A DNA stretch of 64,000 nt from Bacteroidales bacterium (lineage in GTDB: Bacteria; Bacteroidota; Bacteroidia; Bacteroidales; UBA3824), in the NCBI GenBank assembly GCA_016293845.1, contig JAEDDH010000005.1, forward strand, positions 1 through 64,000, read 5' to 3'. Shown here piece after piece: positions 58,117 through 64,000 of this stretch. The notes below the pieces were generated by a model. It was given only the letters and a program-made list of their open reading frames with translations. It made no database searches and was not told where the DNA came from. The translations under genes and the position numbers were made by a program. Every line of letters begins with the position of its first letter. The first letter of the stretch is position 1.

Positions 58117-59289
58117 TTACGGCTTATAATCCACATATTTAAAGGCGTGGGCTATGCGGGAGAGGACGGTGAGAGGCAGAAGGCAGATTACCAACAATGC
58201 CACTATCGAGGACCAAGCATATACAAGTTTGAATCCGTTGAGGGCTTGGTTTACATAGAGCATATAATAATGCCTCAATGGTGAAATCCACGCAAGATAC
58301 TGAAACACAGGCTTCATTGCTGTGAGTGGAAATGTAAATCCGCTTATCGATATTTGCAGCACTCCAAACAGCGAACAAGCACTCATACCCATTCGCAATG
58401 TGAGGAAAATGCCAAAAAAGAATACCGCCAACGCCTGCGATGCAAATACGCACAAAAGTCCTGCGCAAATAATGCGTATCAGGCTGACATTTAGCGGAAA
58501 ATCTAAAAATTTATAAAAATAAACGTCTATCAAAATCATTATCAGGCAATAGAGAAGTGTCTGCGGCCAAAGTTTTCCGGCAAGGGCAATGGTCGACGAT
58601 TCGCCTGCCATTTCAAAAAGTTCTTTTTGTGTACCCATTTTCCACTCGTAACCTATCGTGTATGCGGTAAATATCATTATGATGAGGAAGAAAAGTCCCG
58701 GCACAACTATATTATTAAGGTATACCGAATAGTTGAGGGTAGGGTTGTTGAGCGGGTGAGTTTCGATGGTGATAGGTTGAAGAATGCCCATCATTAGGTT
58801 TGGCGACACGCCTTTGGCAGTGAGAGTGGCACGTGTGATGGCAAGTCCGGCGAGTTCCGACGTGGTTTGAAGGTCTTTCATCAATAGGCTACCAGCGGCA
58901 TAATAAGTGTCGGCGGTGTAAAACGAAATTTCGGGTTGGCGGCTTGCGAGGGCGCGGTCGGTGGTGTTGCGCGGAATATAGAAGAATGCGTAAATTTCGC
59001 CTTTCTGCATTGCCTTGCGTGCTTCGGAAAAACTGCCAAAATGAGCCACAATGTCGGTGTTTTGCATTGCACCGAGTATGCGTACAATGCTGCGTGAGGT
59101 TGATGTGTTGTCTTCGTCTACCACTCCGCAAGGCATTTTGGTGGGTATTCCGCTGCGCATTATTTGCGTAAAGTATATTAGGCAAAATAGCGGCGCAATT
59201 ATTATAACAAACAGATACATAGGACGATGCGAGAAAATCTCTATCTCGCGCAATCCTATCCGCCATATCCGCAAAAATACCTCTTTCAT
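58117..59289 (-). CDS. ABC-2 type transporter permease (YhhJ-like)
   Basis: 390 residues. N-terminal helix RPMYLFVIIIAPLFCLIYFT, periplasmic domain with CGVVDEDNTSTSRSIVRILG and YAFFYIPRNTTDRALASRQP, then five C-terminal helices with LQISISGFTFPLTAMKPVFQ and YLAWISPLRHYYMLYVNQAL, the ABC-2 permease motif. Partner of the permease at 54745. It is 41 bp downstream of the HlyD gene and ends 12 bp from the end of the convergent Na/Pi gene. Confidence 0.9.
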   Translation of the reverse strand: MKEVFLRIWRIGLREIEIFSHRPMYLFVIIIAPLFCLIYFTQIMRSGIPTKMPCGVVDEDNTSTSRSIVRILGAMQNTDIVAHFGSFSEARKAMQKGEIYAFFYIPRNTTDRALASRQPEISFYTADTYYAAGSLLMKDLQTTSELAGLAITRATLTAKGVSPNLMMGILQPITIETHPLNNPTLNYSVYLNNIVVPGLFFLIIMIFTAYTIGYEWKMGTQKELFEMAGESSTIALAGKLWPQTLLYCLIMILIDVYFYKFLDFPLNVSLIRIICAGLLCVFASQALAVFFFGIFLTLRMGMSACSLFGVLQISISGFTFPLTAMKPVFQYLAWISPLRHYYMLYVNQALNGFKLVYAWSSIVALLVICLLPLTVLSRIAHAFKYVDYKP

Positions 59290-59330
59290 TATGAATTCTG
59301 AATTGTTAATTATGAATTATGCATTATGCA
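59290..59330. repeat. AT-rich degenerate repeat spacer
   Basis: The gap between the permease and HlyD genes consists of GAATTGTTAATTATGAATTATGC-like units. The same kind of sequence (GTGAATTATGAATTGTTAAT) lies at the end of tolC and the tolC-HlyD gap (60335-60380). Such spacers recur in Bacteroidota genomes; no function is known to me. Confidence 0.45.
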
Positions 59331-60311
59331 TTATTTCAATATTGCCGACATTCCTATGCAAAGACCATCTACTTCGCTTTGGTTGAGGGGTTTGGCTTGA
59401 ACTTCAAAAGTTTTAAGGTCGTATTTGTCTAATGCTTTGGTGGCTTTCCAAGTGGCAAAGTTGCCCACGTTTTTCATGCGCGAAATTTTTACGTCAACGG
59501 TTTTGTCGAGGGCGGGAATGTACACCTGTTTTTGGTCGTTGACCTTGATTCCAGGCAAGAAATCTTCGCGAACCGAGAACACAAACCAATAATCGTTGGT
59601 TTTAGAGATGCTCATAATGGGAGAACCTGTGCCCACAAGTTCGCCAAGTTGGGGATATATTTCGGTGATTTCGCCGTCGGCAGTGGCAATTAGCACCATT
59701 TCGTCGATGTAAGATGAAACCTCCGATACAGCACCTTTGGCTCGTTCTACCTGAGCGCGTGCTGCTGCTTTGTCTTCTTCTTGAGCACCGTTTACAGCCA
59801 TATCGTACTGACTTTTGGCGGCTTTTTCGGTGGCAGCCATTGCGTCGTAGTTGGCTTTTGCTTCGTCGCGTTTTTGCGCTGCGATTACCCCTTCTTTATA
59901 AAGATTTTCGGCCCGTTCGTAGGTTGATTTGGCAAGTTCCAAGCCTGCTTTTGCTTTCTGCCACATTTCAAATGCGCCTTGAATCTGTTCTTGACGCGCA
60001 CCGTTTTGAGCCTTGTTTTCGATGGCTTTGGCGGCAGAATATGCGGCGTTGGCTTGCGAAAGTTTTGCCATAATGTCGGGTGCTTCGAGAATTGCGAGTG
60101 TGTCGCCCTTCTTTACTCGGTCGCCCTCTTCAAAACGGATTTCGGCTACGCGTCCAGGTACTTTTGACGATACGCGATAATCGGTGGCATCTACCTCGCC
60201 TTGAATAATCTCTTCGGGGTCGGTTTTGGTTAATCCGATAATAATCACTACTGCGATTACGGCTAAAATCACCGCAGCAAACAAAAGATTTGCCGTTACT
60301 TTTCTGTTCAT
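59331..60311 (-). CDS. HlyD/EmrA-family membrane fusion protein
   Basis: 326 residues. Periplasmic adaptor linking an inner-membrane exporter to TolC. N-terminal membrane anchor (LLFAAVILAVIAVVIIIGLT), then the biotinyl-lipoyl half EVDATDYRVSSKVPGRVAEI and RFEEGDRVKKGDTLAILEAP, a coiled-coil hairpin (about 75-200, Ala/Lys/Glu-rich) and the second half ADGEITEIYPQLGELVGTGS. Full length. Encoded between tolC and the permease. Confidence 0.93.
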   Translation of the reverse strand: MNRKVTANLLFAAVILAVIAVVIIIGLTKTDPEEIIQGEVDATDYRVSSKVPGRVAEIRFEEGDRVKKGDTLAILEAPDIMAKLSQANAAYSAAKAIENKAQNGARQEQIQGAFEMWQKAKAGLELAKSTYERAENLYKEGVIAAQKRDEAKANYDAMAATEKAAKSQYDMAVNGAQEEDKAAARAQVERAKGAVSEVSSYIDEMVLIATADGEITEIYPQLGELVGTGSPIMSISKTNDYWFVFSVREDFLPGIKVNDQKQVYIPALDKTVDVKISRMKNVGNFATWKATKALDKYDLKTFEVQAKPLNQSEVDGLCIGMSAILK

Positions 60312-60373
60312 AGTATATCTTAAATTACTAATTGTTAATCACTTATCTATAATTAATTGTGAATTATGAATTG

Positions 60374-61966
60374 TTAATTCCCAATTCTCAACTGTCCAGT
60401 AGCCTTATTTAAGTACAACTGAGCAAGTTTAAGGTCGATTTTTGCTTGAACCATCGTCGATTGCGCTTGTAACCACGCAGTTTCAGCAAGTAGCACGTTC
60501 GACACTGGTATAACTCCCTCTTTTAATCCCACATTGGCATAATGGAGATTTTCGTGTGCCGATTGAAGACTCTTTTGCGCTGTGCTGAGGCGTTTGGCTG
60601 CCTCTATCACGTGTTGCGACGATTGTTTTACTTGAAGTTCAATCTTTTCCTGAGTTTCTTCCAACTTGTACGATGCTTTTTCGGCTTCGAGTTTGGCAGC
60701 GCGAGTCTTGTAGATGCGTTCTCCGCCTGTTATGATGGGGATTTTTACGCCGATACCCACTGTCCACATACCCTTCATCTTGTTTTCAAAACCATTGAAA
60801 CAGTTGGGGTTTGTCCACGTGTAACCACCTGTGAGAGCCACATTTGGGAGAAATTCTGCACGGGCAACCTTTACCTTCTGTTCGTAAATCTTGCTGGCAA
60901 GTTGCAACGAATTTAGTTCAGGACGGTCAACTGCTTTGCCGTCAACATTCAGAGTGTCAATGTTTTCTGCCTCCGAGATATCGGTCAACAAAAGAATATC
61001 GCTTTGGTCGGCATCTTCAAGGGTAAATTCAGTTTCAAAAGGCATTCCGCATATTTGGCAAAGGAGCATTTTACAAAGTGCAAGACCGTTATCTACTTGA
61101 ATCAAAGTAACCTCAGCCTCGTTTAATTTAACTTTTACATTAAGTACGTCGGCTTTGGTGGCAAACCCTTGTTCCTCCATTTTTTCTACATTCGCCTCCA
61201 ATGTGCGGAGTGATTGTGCATAACTCTCTGCCAAGCGTTTTTTGCTTTCGAGCGAAACTATCTGCCAATAGGCTTCGTCCACTTTTACTATAATCTCTTG
61301 ATTATCAAGTGTTTCTTTATTTTTTTCTACTTGCAATAGATAATCGGTTATCTTGTTGTAAGCCACAATTTTACCGCCCATATAGATGGGTTGGGTAAGC
61401 ATTATCGAGGCAAGAAATATATTGTGCGTGTTGAGGGTGAGCGCGTCGGCAATTTCGCCACCTACACCAGCTATGGGGGCAAGGCTCTGCTCTAATCTGC
61501 TCGGACTTTGGAGTGTCTGCATCAACTGCGGCACATAATTCTGCATTGCGCCTTGAAACATCTGAGCCACTTGCGGATTGGATTGCAAGTATTGCAAAAA
61601 CTGCGGATTCTGCTGCAACTGTTGAATGTTTTGTTGCAATTGCTCGGCAAAATTATTTTTTACATCTTGAATCTGACCTGCAATATTGCCGCCCATTCCG
61701 CGGAGTTTTTGTTCTTGCTCTTCGCTGATGAGGTTGATGTTTTTGCTGGTGTAGACGTATGCGCCCACGGCGTTGACCCTTGGAAGGTATTTAGAGAAAG
61801 CCGCTTTCTTGTTGTTTTCGGCAATTTCGCGGTCAATCTCGCTCATACGCAAGTCTTTGTTGTTGTGGATAGCCATAGCGCGGCAACTATCTAATGTTAG
61901 CACCCTTTGTGCATTTGCCGAAATGCTTATCAGCATTGCCGCCGCTATGATGTAGAACTTTTTCAT
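60374..61966 (-). CDS. TolC-family outer-membrane efflux protein
   Basis: 530 residues from the ATG at 61966, which starts the signal peptide MKKFYIIAAAMLISISANAQ; an upstream in-frame start adds 11 residues. Two OEP repeats are visible (RVLTLDSCRAMAIHNNKDLR and DRPELNSLQLASKIYEQKVK). The C-terminal coiled coil ends LKLAQLYLNKATGQLRIGN. Between about 85 and 165 there is a Gln-rich insertion (NFAEQLQQNIQQLQQNPQFL) not normal for the family. First gene of the pump operon, with a promoter-like element at 61986-61993. Confidence 0.93.
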   Translation of the reverse strand: MKKFYIIAAAMLISISANAQRVLTLDSCRAMAIHNNKDLRMSEIDREIAENNKKAAFSKYLPRVNAVGAYVYTSKNINLISEEQEQKLRGMGGNIAGQIQDVKNNFAEQLQQNIQQLQQNPQFLQYLQSNPQVAQMFQGAMQNYVPQLMQTLQSPSRLEQSLAPIAGVGGEIADALTLNTHNIFLASIMLTQPIYMGGKIVAYNKITDYLLQVEKNKETLDNQEIIVKVDEAYWQIVSLESKKRLAESYAQSLRTLEANVEKMEEQGFATKADVLNVKVKLNEAEVTLIQVDNGLALCKMLLCQICGMPFETEFTLEDADQSDILLLTDISEAENIDTLNVDGKAVDRPELNSLQLASKIYEQKVKVARAEFLPNVALTGGYTWTNPNCFNGFENKMKGMWTVGIGVKIPIITGGERIYKTRAAKLEAEKASYKLEETQEKIELQVKQSSQHVIEAAKRLSTAQKSLQSAHENLHYANVGLKEGVIPVSNVLLAETAWLQAQSTMVQAKIDLKLAQLYLNKATGQLRIGN

Positions 61967-61985
61967 TACGCTTTTTAATTTTTTG

Positions 61986-61993
61986 CAAATGTA
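61986..61993 (-). promoter_or_regulatory. Promoter -7 element (TACATTTG) for tolC
   Basis: Reads TACATTTG on the - strand, 19 bp upstream of the tolC ATG. Confidence 0.6.
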
Positions 61994-62034
61994 CGGCAAA
62001 AAGCGTTACACCGTTATCTAAAAACAAAGGGAAA

Positions 62035-62046
62035 ATTGGAGCAAAT
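62035..62046. promoter_or_regulatory. TTTGCTCCAAT motif upstream of tolC
   Basis: ATTGGAGCAAAT; on the - strand ATTTGCTCCAAT, about 42 bp upstream of the tolC -7 element. It matches the motifs between the Na/Pi fusion gene and the other permease (55946 and 55998). Confidence 0.4.
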
Positions 62047-62127
62047 AACGGAAAATGACGGACTTTTTAGATTGAAAACCATAATTATTGGTAAATTTCA
62101 AAGATTTTTATTTGGTTGATTATTTCG

Positions 62128-62135
62128 TATATTTG
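62128..62135 (+). promoter_or_regulatory. Promoter -7 element (TATATTTG) for the CAP genes
   Basis: TATATTTG about 122 bp upstream of the ATG at 62258, leaving a long AT-rich leader in which I see no hairpin of note. Confidence 0.5.
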
Positions 62136-62257
62136 TGCGTATGATTAAAGGTGAAAAAAAACCGAATAAATTTTTAATTATTTTATGGAATATTTGTTAA
62201 TCCTTACTCTATATGGCGAAATTAAAAATTTTGTGAAACCATTAAAATTATAGCATT

Positions 62258-63355
62258 ATGAAGTTAAAATTTTTAGCATTAACCGTTTTAATGTCGGTTT
62301 TTAGTTACGGAGCCTACTCGCAGATTACTTATGGCAAACCTATGTCTCGAGCCTTTGCGGGTAAAACACAGGGAGGCAAAACAGGATTGAAACCTTCTGT
62401 GAGCAAAATTTCGCAGGGTAACGTCACAAACTCTAACTCAACCACTTCGTCTGCCGCACAGTTTACTAATGAGCAGATAGCTAAAGCCAACACTGCAAAA
62501 GACGCATCTTATCTTACTCAAGCCGAAAAAGATGTTATTTTATATTGCAACCTTGCACGTTTAGACGGACCAACTTTTATCAATCAGTATCTTGGCAAGT
62601 TGAAAGGTTCGTCTAATACTTACGAAAAATCGCTTCTTGAAGATTTGGCAACCATTAAGAATTTGCCAATGCTCAAACCCAACAGCAAGTTGGCTAAGGC
62701 TGCCAAGTATCACGTCGATGATATAGGTCCTAAGGGTTTGGTTCAGCACGAATCTTCTGACGGCACCAACTGCGGCAACCGTGTGCGTAAATATTATAAA
62801 GGTGGATACATCGGCGAAAATATCGATTTTGGTCCTTCGGCAGCTATGGATATTGTTTTAGACTTGCTTGTTGACGAAGACGTAGAGGGCGCTGGACACC
62901 GCAAAAATATTCTCAACCTCAATTTTACCCGCATAGGTGTTTCTATAGGTGCTCACAGTGAATACAGAAATTGTTGTGTTCAAGATTTTGCCGATTCTGC
63001 CGGTGATACCGAAGACAATAATGTAAAACCAGACAACAACAATAATAATAATAATGTAACCCCCAACCGTCCAAGCAACGACCGTCCAAACAACAACCGT
63101 TACGATGACGAGGATGACGACGATGATTATTACTGTGATAATTACGGTGATGATGACGACGACGATCTCTATGATGATGATGATATTGATCAATGGATTT
63201 CCAGTTTGTTTGACGACGATGATTATTGCGACGACGACGATGATTATTACAGCGATGATTATTGCGACGAAGAGGAAGACTATTTCGACGACGACGATTG
63301 CAACTATTACGACGACGATGAGGATTACGATTATTATGATGGTTGGGATTTTTAA
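62258..63355 (+). CDS. Secreted CAP-domain (SCP/PR1) protein with a hyperacidic C-terminal tail
   Basis: 365 residues. Signal peptide (MKLKFLALTVLMSVFSYGAY, then SQ). A Ser/Thr/Asn linker is followed by a CAP domain at about 85-250: VILYCNLARLDGPTFINQYL, LAKAAKYHVDDIGPKGLVQH, the GENIDFG signature and EGAGHRKNILNLNFTRIGVS. Cys pairs (TNCGNRV, NCCVQDF) may form disulfides. An Asn-rich linker near 260 leads to a tail with 48 Asp/Glu and 14 Tyr in the last 83 residues, four Cys and no Lys or Arg. The tail could bind calcium or other cations. No type IX C-terminal signal is evident. The next gene is a paralogue 10 bp downstream. Confidence 0.9.
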   Translation: MKLKFLALTVLMSVFSYGAYSQITYGKPMSRAFAGKTQGGKTGLKPSVSKISQGNVTNSNSTTSSAAQFTNEQIAKANTAKDASYLTQAEKDVILYCNLARLDGPTFINQYLGKLKGSSNTYEKSLLEDLATIKNLPMLKPNSKLAKAAKYHVDDIGPKGLVQHESSDGTNCGNRVRKYYKGGYIGENIDFGPSAAMDIVLDLLVDEDVEGAGHRKNILNLNFTRIGVSIGAHSEYRNCCVQDFADSAGDTEDNNVKPDNNNNNNNVTPNRPSNDRPNNNRYDDEDDDDDYYCDNYGDDDDDDLYDDDDIDQWISSLFDDDDYCDDDDDYYSDDYCDEEEDYFDDDDCNYYDDDEDYDYYDGWDF

Positions 63356-63365
63356 ATAAAACTCT

Positions 63366-64000
63366 ATGATTATAAGGTATTTATCATTATCACTCCTTTT
63401 AACAGTTTGCGCATTTACCCTTAATGCGCAAACTATTGAGGAGAAAATAGCCGAATGTGAAAAGTATTGGGATCCCGAAGTGCTTAAGCGTGCCAATACT
63501 GCCAAGGATGCAGATTATCTCAGCGAGATTAGCAAACAGAGTATCTATTTTGCCAACCTTGCCCGTTTTGACGGACCGCTTTTTGCTAAAACCTTTATGG
63601 CTACTATGTGCAGCGATTGGGAAACCAACACAAGTGAAAATTTCAAGACATTGAAAGAAGACCTTGCCAAGTCGGTGGGATTATTTCCTTTGCGTCCCGA
63701 TCCTGGTTTGACTGCTGCTGCTCAGTCGCACGCCGAAGATGACAAAAAAGACGCTCATACTTCTGGCGACGGCACCAGCTGTACTCAACGAGTGGCTGTG
63801 AAATTTAAATGTCGCAACTATGGTGCTGAAAATATAGCTTGGGGCAGATATACAAACGGTCTGCAGCCCATTATTCAATGGCTTATCGACAACGGCAATG
63901 CTCCTCACTACGGACACCGCCGCCATATACTTGGACCCGGATACACCAATTTGGGCGTAGGGTTGTCGTGTAATCCTTCCGATGGTGGCTGCTGTATGGT
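63366..64000 (+). CDS. Secreted CAP-domain protein, truncated by the window end
   Basis: At least 211 residues; the frame is open at the last base of the window. Signal peptide MIIRYLSLSLLLTVCAFTLN, then AQ. CAP domain motifs: SIYFANLARFDGPLFAKTFM, LTAAAQSHAEDDKKDAHTSG, DGTSCTQRVAVKFKC, GAENIAWGRY and HYGHRRHILGPGYTNLGVGL. It shares ANTAKDA(D/S)YL and NLARxDGP with the upstream gene, so the two are a tandem duplication. It lies 10 bp after the first CAP gene and is likely in the same operon. Whether it has an acidic tail cannot be seen. Confidence 0.9.
   Translation, partial: MIIRYLSLSLLLTVCAFTLNAQTIEEKIAECEKYWDPEVLKRANTAKDADYLSEISKQSIYFANLARFDGPLFAKTFMATMCSDWETNTSENFKTLKEDLAKSVGLFPLRPDPGLTAAAQSHAEDDKKDAHTSGDGTSCTQRVAVKFKCRNYGAENIAWGRYTNGLQPIIQWLIDNGNAPHYGHRRHILGPGYTNLGVGLSCNPSDGGCCM

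Noticed and set aside
62858..63505. Long open frame of 215 codons on the minus strand rich in Ile and Val
   Set aside because: It is the complement of the Asp/Tyr-rich tail of the CAP protein; GAC/GAT repeats give Val and Ile codons on the other strand.

Overview
The window is chromosomal DNA of a bacterium of the phylum Bacteroidota, most likely the order Bacteroidales. This rests on sprA and a PorE-like OmpA protein of the type IX secretion system, Bacteroidota-only families (DUF4175, DUF4271, DUF4292, DUF4294, DUF4296), TAnnTTTG promoter elements without clear Shine-Dalgarno sequences, and gene orders I know from this group (dut-TPR-DUF4292-M23; DUF4271-hemD-rnpA; ruvA-sprA). MqnC points to menaquinone synthesis by the futalosine route.

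Layout. 1-850: decayed remnants of a transglutaminase-like gene and two M14 (AstE-like) genes. 1.1-5.9 kb: secreted proteins of unknown function, the PorE-like protein and a YhbP-like flavin-binding protein. 6-17 kb (minus strand): rnpA, hemD, DUF4271, the 7.5 kb sprA, ruvA and DUF4294. 17.3-24.9 kb: S66 carboxypeptidase, mqnC, ttcA, a DUF4296 lipoprotein, recO, a C-terminal processing protease and a SiaC-like phosphoprotein. 25-40 kb: a long, tightly packed minus-strand cluster (hemW, flippase, dut, TPR, DUF4292, EnvC-like M23, DUF4175, RsbW-like kinase, ybeY, mnmG, uvrC), then vanZ-like and rpiB. 41.08-41.62 kb: an AT-rich, gene-free stretch packed with DnaA-box-like 9-mers, my candidate chromosomal origin. 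41.6-54.7 kb: nadA, two MORN-repeat proteins, two broken genes (metallo-beta-lactamase fold, DUF434), a HAD phosphatase, a tRNA(CAU), dnaG, a GT-C/TPR membrane protein and cysS. 54.7-62 kb: a tripartite efflux system (TolC, HlyD, two ABC-2 permeases) interrupted by a divergent gene for a sodium/phosphate transporter. 62-64 kb: two tandem CAP-domain secreted proteins, the first with a highly acidic tail, the second cut by the window end.

Two things stand out. First, the sodium/phosphate cotransporter at 56143-58104 carries, after its PhoU-like domain and in the same reading frame, a complete OmpR/PhoB-type winged-helix DNA-binding domain. It looks like a one-polypeptide phosphate transporter and transcription factor. 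Repeated motifs lie in its divergent promoter region and again upstream of the neighbouring tolC gene. Second, seven ParB-site (parS)-like 16-mers lie between 27.0 and 39.4 kb, beside the DnaA-box cluster, so the window appears to contain the chromosomal origin and its centromere-like region. No insertion sequences, CRISPR arrays or rRNA genes were seen.
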